DNA of 64,000 bases, taken from NCBI RefSeq assembly GCF_004571195.1, contig NZ_CP038271.1, positions 806,001-870,000 of the forward strand, read 5' to 3'. This document shows positions 26,271-34,286 of this stretch, one piece after another. Position numbers and translations under genes: made by a program. Each line of letters starts with the position of its first letter. Position 1 is the first letter of the stretch. Origin of the DNA: Legionella geestiana. Lineage in GTDB: Bacteria; Pseudomonadota; Gammaproteobacteria; Legionellales; Legionellaceae. The notes under the pieces were generated by a model that did no database searches, was not told the DNA's origin, and saw nothing but the letters and a program-made list of their open reading frames with translations.

Positions 26271-27719
26271 TTAACCTACCGCCCCCTCAAGACTGATTCC
26301 AAGAAGCCGACTGGCTTCCACCGCAAACTCCATGGGTAACTCTTTCAGCACCTGTTTGCAAAATCCGTTGACAATCATCGATACCGCATCTTCCGTACCG
26401 ATACCGCGCTGCTGACAATAAAAAAGCTGCTCGTCACTGATTTTTGACGTCGTGGCTTCATGCTCAACCACCGCACTCGGGTGTTTCGCCTCAATATACG
26501 GATAGGTATGAGCCGAGCACTGACTGCCCATCAACAGTGAATCGCACTGGGAAAAATTACGCGCCCCGACCGCTGTTGGCGCAATGCGCACCAACCCACG
26601 ATAGGCATTATGAGATTTTCCAGCACTGATACCTTTTGAGATAATGGTAGAGCGGGTATTTTTGCCAAGATGAATCATCTTGGTACCGGTATCAGCCTGC
26701 TGGTAATTATTAGTGAGCGCCACGGAATAAAATTCGCCCACAGATTCCTCACCTTGCAGTACCACACTTGGGTATTTCCAGGTGATGGCAGAACCGGTTT
26801 CAATCTGCGTCCAGGAAATATGTGAACGTCTGCCACGGCAGGCACCGCGCTTCGTCACAAAATTATAAATACCGCCTTTACCGTCTTTATCGCCTGGATA
26901 CCAGTTTTGAACCGTAGAATACTTAATGTGCGCATCTTCAAGCGCCACAAGCTCTACTACCGCCGCGTGCAGCTGGTTCTCATCACGCATCGGTGCGGTA
27001 CAGCCTTCAAGGTAGGACACATAGCTGCCCTTATCCGCCACAATGAGCGTTCGCTCAAACTGGCCGGTGGAGGCCGCATTAATCCGGAAATAGGTGGAAA
27101 GCTCCATGGGGCAGCGCACGCCCTCGGGAATGTAGACAAACGAGCCATCGCTGAAGACTGCGGAATTAAGGGCTGCGTAAAAATTATCGCGCGCCGGCAC
27201 CACCGTGCCAAGGTAGCGGCGAATCAGTTCAGGATGCTCACGCACGGCCTCTGAAAACGAGCAGAAAATCACACCGACTTCCGCGAGTTTTGCCTTGAAG
27301 GTAGTCGCCACTGACACGCTGTCAAAGACGGCGTCGACCGCCACTCCGGCAAGCATCGCCTGCTCCTTGAGCGGGATGCCAAGCTTTTCGTAGGTGCGCA
27401 GCAGTTCGGGGTCGACTTCATCAAGGCTTTTAGGCGCATTTTTAGCACTTTTAGGCGCAGAATAATACGACAATGCCTGATAATCAATCGGCGGATAGTG
27501 CACGCTTGACCACTCGGGCGGCGTCATGGTCTGCCAGTGGCGAAACGCCGCAAGGCGCCACTCCAGCAGAAAATCCGGCTCGTTTTTAATGGCGGACAGG
27601 CGACGAATAACCTCCTCGTCAAGCCCGGGCGCAAAGGTTTCTACTTCGATATCAGTCACAAAACCGTGCTGATACTCCTGTTCAAGCAGGGAATGAATTT
27701 GTTCGTTACTCTTAGCCAC
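26271..27719 (-). CDS. sufB: Fe-S cluster assembly protein SufB
   Basis: 482 residues, full length. Conserved stretches include [52 protein letters not shown] and the C-terminal [21 protein letters not shown], with the Cys and Glu/His residues that help hold nascent clusters. It is the main scaffold subunit of SufBCD. Its ATG overlaps the end of the regulator gene by eight bases, so regulator and scaffold are co-translated from one transcript. Confidence 0.96.
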   Translation of the reverse strand: MAKSNEQIHSLLEQEYQHGFVTDIEVETFAPGLDEEVIRRLSAIKNEPDFLLEWRLAAFRHWQTMTPPEWSSVHYPPIDYQALSYYSAPKSAKNAPKSLDEVDPELLRTYEKLGIPLKEQAMLAGVAVDAVFDSVSVATTFKAKLAEVGVIFCSFSEAVREHPELIRRYLGTVVPARDNFYAALNSAVFSDGSFVYIPEGVRCPMELSTYFRINAASTGQFERTLIVADKGSYVSYLEGCTAPMRDENQLHAAVVELVALEDAHIKYSTVQNWYPGDKDGKGGIYNFVTKRGACRGRRSHISWTQIETGSAITWKYPSVVLQGEESVGEFYSVALTNNYQQADTGTKMIHLGKNTRSTIISKGISAGKSHNAYRGLVRIAPTAVGARNFSQCDSLLMGSQCSAHTYPYIEAKHPSAVVEHEATTSKISDEQLFYCQQRGIGTEDAVSMIVNGFCKQVLKELPMEFAVEASRLLGISLEGAVG

Positions 27720-28173
27720 GTTCTACTCCACGTGCAAAGTGACGGATGCGTTCCACCTCAACGGTTGAGAGGACAGGACGCGCCAGCGCCTCAAGACTGA
27801 CACTGCCAAGCGCCTGCTCAATGGCCTGACTGATAAGCCGCCAGTTACCCTGAACATGACAGACGCCCTCAAGCGCGCAACTGCCCGCGTGCACACTGCA
27901 CTCAGTCAGCCCGCGTTGCGCTTCCAGCGCATAAATGATTTCCGCCACTGAAATATCAGCAGCAGAGCGCTCCAGCCGATACCCGCCAGCCACCCCGCGC
28001 ACCGAGCGCAAAAGCCCCGCCGAGGTCAGCCGTTTCAAGAGTTTGCTGACAGTTGGCAGGCTGAGGCGCGTCTGCGCCGCGATATCACTCGCCGCACACA
28101 ACATCTGCGGGTGACGGGCGAGGTACACCATGATAACTGTTCCATAATCGGCCAATTTGCTAATGCGAAGCAT
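27712..28173 (-). CDS. sufR: Rrf2-family regulator of the suf operon
   Basis: 153 residues. The N-terminal winged-helix Rrf2 domain begins [20 protein letters not shown] and contains [31 protein letters not shown]. Three cysteines ([15 protein letters not shown]) lie where IscR-type proteins bind an Fe-S cluster. It heads the suf genes and is expected to sense cluster status and control its own operon. In this family, the name SufR is used loosely; the cyanobacterial SufR is a different protein. Confidence 0.88.
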   Translation of the reverse strand: MLRISKLADYGTVIMVYLARHPQMLCAASDIAAQTRLSLPTVSKLLKRLTSAGLLRSVRGVAGGYRLERSAADISVAEIIYALEAQRGLTECSVHAGSCALEGVCHVQGNWRLISQAIEQALGSVSLEALARPVLSTVEVERIRHFARGVERG

Positions 28174-28196
28174 ACCACTACTCCCGGCGCCAATCC

Positions 28197-28264
28197 AGTA
28201 CTAAATCGGTCTTGATTGCATTTTCATAACCGACTTAAGCCACTTACTAATAATATAGTACTAT
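28197..28264. promoter_or_regulatory. Candidate regulator sites upstream of the suf operon
   Basis: AGTACTA occurs at 28197-28203 and again at 28257-28263, exactly 60 bp apart. The second copy sits in the palindrome atagtactat (28255-28264). They lie 24 and 84 bp upstream of the regulator start and are plausible Rrf2-type binding sites. I cannot confirm a consensus. Confidence 0.35.
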
Positions 28265-28313
28265 TTTAGTTCTATATCTGGCAAATGCGCGAATACTACC
28301 TTAAAAGGGGCAC

Positions 28314-28442
28314 TTGGGCAAGGATAGAGTATGTTATAAATGCGCGCCCTCGTTAATGAGGGACACCGACAAAACGGTGCTTAAAAGAGCAGAGTGTAAC
28401 TTTAATTTTCTCTGAACATGCCGTATACTGGCTCACCTTTTT
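28314..28442 (+). ncRNA. Candidate leader or small RNA with two stacked hairpins
   Basis: TTGGGC at 28314 and TATAAA at 28335 (15-bp spacing) could be a promoter. The start point would fall at two adjacent hairpins, ccctc/gaggg (28347-28362) and caccg/cggtg (28364-28379). A T7 run occurs at about 28436, with no strong stem before it. A 30-codon mini-gene follows. It may be a small RNA or the leader of that mini-gene. Confidence 0.3.
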
Positions 28443-28461
28443 TTAATCAGGAACTGAAAGC

Positions 28462-28554
28462 ATGAAACCTTATCCCTGCCTGATGCACACCCTGCTTGCC
28501 ATCACCTGTGTGGTTTTTTTGAATGCTGCGTCTGGGGCGGCGTTGCTGTCTTGA
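28462..28554 (+). CDS. 30-residue signal-peptide-like mini-protein
   Basis: ATG 28462 opens a 30-codon frame ending in TGA at 28552. It begins MKPYPCLMHTLLAITCVVF and finishes with small residues typical of a signal-peptide cleavage zone, then stops after ALLS. It looks like an export signal with no cargo. It may be the 5' relic of a gene truncated before the ankyrin/lipid-kinase-like gene, or a genuine membrane mini-protein. The ribosome site is weak (ggaactgaaag). Confidence 0.35.
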   Translation: MKPYPCLMHTLLAITCVVFLNAASGAALLS

Positions 28555-28659
28555 ATGCATTAACCATGCCCTCAAAATGCCTTGATATGCGCATTTAATA
28601 AACACTTAAGTTTGCCTCGCTATACTGAAGTTAAGTTGTCTGATTAATGGCCTGCAAAA

Positions 28660-30768
28660 ATGGTGATACGATATAAATTCAGTGGTCTTTACAACCCTGA
28701 ACCCTTCGGTAACAGTGGACACCAGACGTTCCGCGCAACCTACCGGCCAGAGCCGCAAATCATCCATGTGGATAATGACAGCGATTCGGATGATGACAGC
28801 GACATTGGCACGAGCGGCCAAAGCTCGCACGAACAACCGCAGGGTATCAATGTCATTTACAAGGCAAACAAACACGGACGCCCCAAAGCATCTGTATATG
28901 AAGTGGCGTTCAGCGAGATTGCCCGCCTGCACATGATGCCGGATATCACGCCCGTTCAGACGCTGTGCGAGGATGATAACAAAAACATTGTCGGTGTCTG
29001 TTCCGAAAATATCAGTTATGCGCTTGAAAGACGCCATCCGAAAGAGCAACTCTACAGCCTTGCCTTGAATGGAAACAAATATGAATGCAAAGAACCTGAT
29101 GAGAATAACCGCCTTCACAAAACACCGTTTCATTTTTTGAACGAAATGCCCAATGGCTTTTTTGATGAACTTCTGGCAGCGCATAACACCTCAAAGCACT
29201 ATAGAATCGACATGGAAACGCTTGCCAGTTCGCTCGTAGGCAAGTATGTGCTTGAAGAAGATGATTTACACAAAGGTAACCTTGGGATTTATACCCGTAA
29301 ACTGGAAGGCAAAAATGTGGTGCATTTTTTCAACATCGACCACGACCTCCTGATGAGCGGCAGCATCACCTCGTTTTTTGACCATCGGGGGCCAAACTTT
29401 GCCTATGGAGTGACCGATTACCAGATAACGCCGCGCGACCTTCTGAATTTTCCCGATTTAAAAGACTCGAAAAACCACTACTGGCCCACGCAGAAACGCC
29501 ATATGGTGCTGCCGGGGGATAAAAAAATCTATGACCACGGGAAAGAACGCGAAGCGTTTGCAAAACTGAAATACAACAAAGAATTCCAGCGCTACAAATG
29601 GAAGTACCTCTTAAAAAGCGCCATCATTCCGCCTGAACTGACAGATTTGGCACTGCAGAAGCATCTTGATATCAAGAAGCCCGGGCAGAATCAGCACCGC
29701 ATGCTGATTTCACAGGCCCTCGCCGAGCGCCAGAGTCAGTTACGCGCGGTATTATTTTCGCTGAAAGAGTTTCGAATGTATCTGAAAACCAACGATGGAC
29801 AGAATGATTTTGCAGACATTAAAGAGCAACTGATGCGATATGGGGAGGATAAGGTCAGTTACCTTGATAGGATTCTTGAAAGCCTGCACGATACCTTCAA
29901 AGAAAGATGCAAAAACGTTGAAGATACTGACACGCCTTTGCATGTTGCCCTGCGTATGCAGGATTATCGTTTTGAACAGACACTGATGCTTTATGGCAGT
30001 GACATCAATACACCTAATAAACTACATCCGCCACAATGGCCTGTTGACATTGTGGCCAGTCAAATTGAGGGCTATCTGCAGAGAACGCCGGAATCAAGAA
30101 ACCCCTCCCTTGACCCTGTTCTTGTCTTGCAGCATCTTTTAAAAAATGGCGCGCGCCTGACAATAGACGCGGAAAGGATGGTCACGAAAAACGGTTTTAC
30201 GATTCAGGGCAATAAAATCGGTACGAAATCGCCAAACAAGGGCGACCCGTTTGTCCCGCACGCATTTTCATACTATTTAGGTACAATTATTCAAAGTTAC
30301 GACCAGCTTTTAACAACTATTGGTACCATCGGGCAAGACCCTCTCCTGTCGCTCAAAACTAAAAAAAAACTGACTATCGACCTTGTGCGAAGCAAAGGAA
30401 AACATTTGACCCAGGATCAATTGGATACATTCAAGACTGCACTCAATGGGAATGGACAAAACCCCATTGATGCAAGGCTCAAATTCCTTCACCAGTTGCG
30501 CAGCACGTTGTGGATTATCCGCTGGCTCCGGGGGGGGCTCTATGGCAAAACAAGCAGCGTCAACAAACTTAATCGCATGCTGACACTGGGACCAAGCGTG
30601 CACCATCAACCGCTTCCGTGGCCCGCGCTGCATGACAGTCCTAATCGCCAAAGTCGCACGGTATCATGTGGCTCAGATTCGGATGACGACAATAAACCGG
30701 GTGAGAGTCAATACAACCCCATGCATACAGACGATGATTATTCCTCGCCGGAATGTAATTCACTTTAA
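28660..30768 (+). CDS. Ankyrin-containing, lipid-kinase-like candidate effector (702 aa)
   Basis: 702 residues. An acidic Asp/Ser-rich patch (about 38-50) precedes a kinase-like region: VYEVAFSEIARLHMMPD (79-95) resembles an N-lobe helix, DDLHKGNLGIYTRK (201-214) a catalytic loop and FFNIDHDLLMSG (223-234) the metal-binding motif. The D-x-H-x-x-N then I-D-x-D arrangement is that of atypical phosphoinositide-kinase-like enzymes, including Legionella ankyrin effectors of the AnkK/LegA5 kind. An ankyrin-type repeat (DTPLHVALRMQDYRFEQTLMLYGSD cut at its ends) begins near residue 424. The tail is acidic. Effector status and lipid-kinase activity are inference. Confidence 0.6.
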   Translation: MVIRYKFSGLYNPEPFGNSGHQTFRATYRPEPQIIHVDNDSDSDDDSDIGTSGQSSHEQPQGINVIYKANKHGRPKASVYEVAFSEIARLHMMPDITPVQTLCEDDNKNIVGVCSENISYALERRHPKEQLYSLALNGNKYECKEPDENNRLHKTPFHFLNEMPNGFFDELLAAHNTSKHYRIDMETLASSLVGKYVLEEDDLHKGNLGIYTRKLEGKNVVHFFNIDHDLLMSGSITSFFDHRGPNFAYGVTDYQITPRDLLNFPDLKDSKNHYWPTQKRHMVLPGDKKIYDHGKEREAFAKLKYNKEFQRYKWKYLLKSAIIPPELTDLALQKHLDIKKPGQNQHRMLISQALAERQSQLRAVLFSLKEFRMYLKTNDGQNDFADIKEQLMRYGEDKVSYLDRILESLHDTFKERCKNVEDTDTPLHVALRMQDYRFEQTLMLYGSDINTPNKLHPPQWPVDIVASQIEGYLQRTPESRNPSLDPVLVLQHLLKNGARLTIDAERMVTKNGFTIQGNKIGTKSPNKGDPFVPHAFSYYLGTIIQSYDQLLTTIGTIGQDPLLSLKTKKKLTIDLVRSKGKHLTQDQLDTFKTALNGNGQNPIDARLKFLHQLRSTLWIIRWLRGGLYGKTSSVNKLNRMLTLGPSVHHQPLPWPALHDSPNRQSRTVSCGSDSDDDNKPGESQYNPMHTDDDYSSPECNSL

Positions 30769-30793
30769 CGTCAATAAGCTGGTTCGTGCGCGC

Positions 30794-30851
30794 ATCTGGT
30801 TCATAGAATCTGGTTCATAGAATCTGGTTAATACCCATCTGGTTAATACCC
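30794..30851 (+). repeat. Short tandem repeats upstream of the cold-shock gene
   Basis: Four tandem units: atctggttcataga twice (14 bp each), then atctggttaataccc twice (15 bp each). They lie in the gap between the ankyrin-type gene and the cold-shock gene. Confidence 0.85.
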
Positions 30852-30991
30852 AGTTGAGCATTCTCTGATTTTGCGCTATGTTGGAAGTTCCAGATGTTTT
30901 CGGAACGTTGAGAACCGTCACGAATGTGGACAGGGAGTGTTGGTCACGGGGCTTTTGCCCGGTTGGCCGTATTTATTGACAAGGAGCAATC

Positions 30992-31225
30992 ATGGCAATT
31001 GGTGAAGTCAAGTGGTTTAACAATACTAAGGGATGGGGATTTATTATGCCGGAAGGCGGTGGTGATGACATTTTTGTTCATTTCTCTGCCATTCAGGGCA
31101 CTGGCTACAAGACGCTGATACAGGGTCAGCAGGTCAGCTACGACCCGCAGAAAGGCGACAGAGGCATTCATGCAGCCAATGTTATGGCGCTTGGAGATGC
31201 CCCGGCCGATGGACAAATGGCCTGA
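30992..31225 (+). CDS. Cold-shock domain protein
   Basis: 77 residues. The single cold-shock domain has RNP1 as [12 protein letters not shown] and RNP2 as DIFVHFSAI. It binds single-stranded nucleic acid as an RNA chaperone or antiterminator. An AAGGAG ribosome site precedes the ATG, and the gap upstream leaves room for a long untranslated leader, typical of csp genes. It stands alone between an effector candidate and hemH. Confidence 0.93.
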   Translation: MAIGEVKWFNNTKGWGFIMPEGGGDDIFVHFSAIQGTGYKTLIQGQQVSYDPQKGDRGIHAANVMALGDAPADGQMA

Positions 31226-31300
31226 TTCGCATAAAGAAGGCCTCGCTGCATTTTCCATTATCCGGTATGATGGTGTCCCTTTCAGTATACGGGCAGGTAC

Positions 31301-32302
31301 ATGCAACACGGCCTCTTGCTAATCAACCTTGGCACTCCCGACAGTCTTGCGCCTAAAGATATCAGGCGTTTTCTGCGCACGTTTCTCAGTGATGGGCGGG
31401 TCATAGATCTGCCCGCGCTCCCGCGCTGGCTGCTGACAAACGGGATTATTGTGCCACTGCGCGCCAAAAACACCCGTCATGCGTATCAAAGCATCTGGAC
31501 GCCAGAAGGCTCTCCCCTGCGTAAAATAAGCCTTATGCTTCGCGATAAACTGGCAAACCTGGCTCAGAATACCTTTCAGGTGGAAATCGGCATGCGCTAC
31601 GGAACACCGGCGCTTACCGAGGCGCTCGACCGGCTCAAGCACTGTGAATCCATCACCCTGCTGCCCCTTTATCCGCAGTACGCATCGTCCAGCAGCGGTT
31701 CGGCGATTGAACATGCGCTTTCACACATCAATACCTGGAATGTTTTGCCAAACCTGCGGGTCATTCGTGATTTTTACCAGCATCCGGCTTTTATTGCGGC
31801 ACAGGCCAGCTGCATTCGGGAAGCGCTTGCAGACAGCGAGCATCTCTTACTGAGTTATCACGGCGTACCGGTGCGTCATCTTGAAGCCATTGGGTGCAGA
31901 CCCGTGTGCGAAAAAGCCTGCAGAACCACTCCTCCAAACGGCTGCTACCGTGCGCAATGCCTTGAAAGCTCGCGCCTGTTAGGGGAAGCGCTTGGGCTCG
32001 CGCCTGATGCATACACCAGCGCCTTTCAGTCACGCGTTGGTAAATTACCGTGGATAAAACCCTTTACCGATGCAACGCTCAATGAGCTTCGCGACAAAGG
32101 CATTCGCCGACTTGCGGTCAGTTGTCCGGCATTCGTTACCGATTGCCTTGAAACGCTTGAAGAAATCGGCATGCGTGCCCGTGAAGAATGGCTGGCACAC
32201 GGGGGAGAATCTCTCACCCTCGTGCCGTGCCTCAATACCCGTGATGACTGGGTGGAGGCGCTTTACACGATAGCTTCAGGCACCTGCAGTGATAATGCAT
32301 AA
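31301..32302 (+). CDS. hemH: Ferrochelatase with an extra internal Cys segment
   Basis: 333 residues. GLLLINLGTPD begins the protein, LPLYPQYASSSSGSA is the substrate-side motif, and the catalytic His lies in LLSYHGVPVRH (H187). It inserts Fe2+ into protoporphyrin IX to make heme. Immediately after the catalytic His there is an inserted segment with Cys 199, 203, 207, 215 and 220 (GCRPVCEKAC, then GCYRAQC). This matches the class of bacterial ferrochelatases that bind a [2Fe-2S] cluster through internal cysteines. Cluster binding here is inference from spacing. Confidence 0.93.
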   Translation: MQHGLLLINLGTPDSLAPKDIRRFLRTFLSDGRVIDLPALPRWLLTNGIIVPLRAKNTRHAYQSIWTPEGSPLRKISLMLRDKLANLAQNTFQVEIGMRYGTPALTEALDRLKHCESITLLPLYPQYASSSSGSAIEHALSHINTWNVLPNLRVIRDFYQHPAFIAAQASCIREALADSEHLLLSYHGVPVRHLEAIGCRPVCEKACRTTPPNGCYRAQCLESSRLLGEALGLAPDAYTSAFQSRVGKLPWIKPFTDATLNELRDKGIRRLAVSCPAFVTDCLETLEEIGMRAREEWLAHGGESLTLVPCLNTRDDWVEALYTIASGTCSDNA

Positions 32303-32305
32303 GGT

Positions 32306-33115
32306 ATTGTATTTAATGAGCTTTTTGTAGGCTGGGCTGAGCATGGCGAAGCCCGGCATCGGATATCACCACATGTATCCATCCCCGCGCTTATCAGCGC
32401 AGGCTACGGCTCTGAATTTAAATAACCCATTGTATTTAATGGGTTTTTGTAGGCTGGACTGAGCGCCGCGAAGCCCGGCATCGAGTATCGCCACATGCAT
32501 CCATCCCCGCGCTTATCAGCGCAGGCTACGGTTCTGAACTTAAATAAACCATTGTATTTAATGGGATTTCTTGTAGGCTGGGCTAAGCGCCGCGAAGCCC
32601 GGCATCGGGTATCGCCACATGCATCCATCCCCGCGCTTATCAGCGCAGGCTACGGTTCTGAACTTAAATAAACCATTGTATTTAATGGGATTTCTTGTAG
32701 GCTGGGCTAAGCGCCGCGAAGCCCGGCATCGGGTATCGCCACATGCATCCATCCCCGCGCTTATCAGCGCAGGCTACGGTTCTGAACTTAAATAAACCAT
32801 TGTATTTAATGGGATTTCTTGTAGGCTGGGCTAAGCGCCGCGAAGCCCGGCATCGGGTATCGCCACATGCATCCATCCCCGCGCTTATCAGCGCAGGCTA
32901 CGGTTCTGAACTTAAATAAACCATTGTATTTAATGGGATTTTTTGTAGGCTGGGCTAAGCGCCGCGAAGCCCGGCATCGGGTATCGCCACATGCATCCAT
33001 CCCCGCGCTTATCAGCGCAGGCTACGGGTCTGAATTTAAATAAGCTATTGTATTTAATGAGCTTTTCTCAGCCTGAGCTGAGCATGGCAAAGCCCGGCAT
33101 CGAGCCTCACCATGC
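32306..33115. repeat. Tandem array of 122-124-bp units
   Basis: Six full units and one partial, starting with attgtatttaatg at about 32306, 32429, 32551, 32675, 32799, 32923 and 33047. Units 3 to 6 are almost identical and 124 bp long. Each contains two hairpin-forming modules: ggctgggct...agcccggc and gcgcttatcagcgc. The array fills the whole gap between the convergent hemH and glutaryl-CoA dehydrogenase genes. The short open frames inside are not genes. Confidence 0.95.
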
Positions 33116-33128
33116 CGCATACTCTCTT

Positions 33129-34286
33129 TCACTCAAAGGCATTAATACCGGTAATATGACGACCGAGCACCAGGGTATGGACATTGTCCGTGCCTTCATA
33201 GGTAAATACCGACTCCAGATTTAACATGTGGCGTATAACCGGGTATTCAAGGCTTATGCCATTCGCCCCCAGGAGATTGCGGCATTCGCGTGCGATGTGG
33301 AGCGCTTCACGACAGGCATTGCGCTTGGCGAGTGATATCATGGTCGGTGTTTCCCGCCCCGCATCTTTCAAGCGGCCAATGCGCAGATTCATCCACTGTG
33401 CCTTGATAATTTCACTGTACATCTCTGCCAGAGAGGCTTGAATCATTTGAAAGCTCGCAAGCGGCCTGCCAAACTGACGGCGTTCAAGGAGATAATCCCG
33501 GGTGGCATCAAAACAGGCCTGAGCCGCTCCTATCGCGCCCCATGCGATACCAAAACGCGCCTGACTGAGGCAGCTTAAAGGCGCTTTGATGCCGCAGGTA
33601 CTTAGAGGCAACATGTTTTCTTCCGGCACAAACACGTCCTCAAACACCAGCTCCCCGGTAAGAGACGCGCGCAGTGACATTTTGTGATGAATTTCCGGCG
33701 TAGAAAAGCCAGCACTTCCACGCTCTACGAGAAAGCCCCGAATGCCTTCAGCAGTTTTTGCCCAGACAATGGCAACATCGGCAATAGGGGCATTGGTAAT
33801 CCACATTTTACTGCCACGCAGACGCCAGCCGCCTTCTACTTTTTCAGCTATAGTGCGCATGCTGGCGGGGTCGGAACCCGAATCAGGCTCTGTCAGACCA
33901 AAGCAGCCGATAACCTCACCTTTGGCCATTTTTGGCAGCCAATAGCGCTTTTGTGCGTCACTGCCGTAGCGAAAAATGGGATACATGCAAAGCGAGCTCT
34001 GTACAGAGACAAAACTGCGAAGCCCACTGTCACCGCGCTCAAGCTCCTGACACACCAGTCCATAGGTCACATAGGAGGCATCAGCGCCTCCATATTCGGC
34101 GGGCAGTGTCAGTCCCAGAAGCCCAAGCTCGGCGCACTGCCTGATAAACTGCCGGGGGAAATGTCCCGCTTCGAAAGACTCTGCCATCACCGGGATAACC
34201 TGTTCGGTGACGAAGCGCGCAACGCTGTCACGCACCATCCGTTCTTCATCCAGCAGCTCTTCATCCAGAAACAGCAAATCGTCCAC
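33129..34286 (-). CDS. gcdH: Glutaryl-CoA dehydrogenase (acyl-CoA dehydrogenase family)
   Basis: 385 residues from GTG 34286, which has AAGGAG eight bases upstream; a longer frame from 34397 adds foreign residues. Visible are CFGLTEPDSGSDPASM, WITNAPIADVAIVWAK, the RRQFGRPLASFQMIQ segment and the catalytic Glu in FTYEGTDNVHTLVLGRHITG. It oxidises and decarboxylates glutaryl-CoA to crotonyl-CoA in lysine/tryptophan breakdown, using FAD. The start overlaps the end of the fused E1 gene by 26 bp, so the two are translationally coupled. Confidence 0.9.
   Translation of the reverse strand: MDDLLFLDEELLDEERMVRDSVARFVTEQVIPVMAESFEAGHFPRQFIRQCAELGLLGLTLPAEYGGADASYVTYGLVCQELERGDSGLRSFVSVQSSLCMYPIFRYGSDAQKRYWLPKMAKGEVIGCFGLTEPDSGSDPASMRTIAEKVEGGWRLRGSKMWITNAPIADVAIVWAKTAEGIRGFLVERGSAGFSTPEIHHKMSLRASLTGELVFEDVFVPEENMLPLSTCGIKAPLSCLSQARFGIAWGAIGAAQACFDATRDYLLERRQFGRPLASFQMIQASLAEMYSEIIKAQWMNLRIGRLKDAGRETPTMISLAKRNACREALHIARECRNLLGANGISLEYPVIRHMLNLESVFTYEGTDNVHTLVLGRHITGINAFE

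Noticed and set aside
32306..33115. CRISPR array
   Set aside because: Units are contiguous 124-bp near-identical repeats with no unique spacers and no cas genes.
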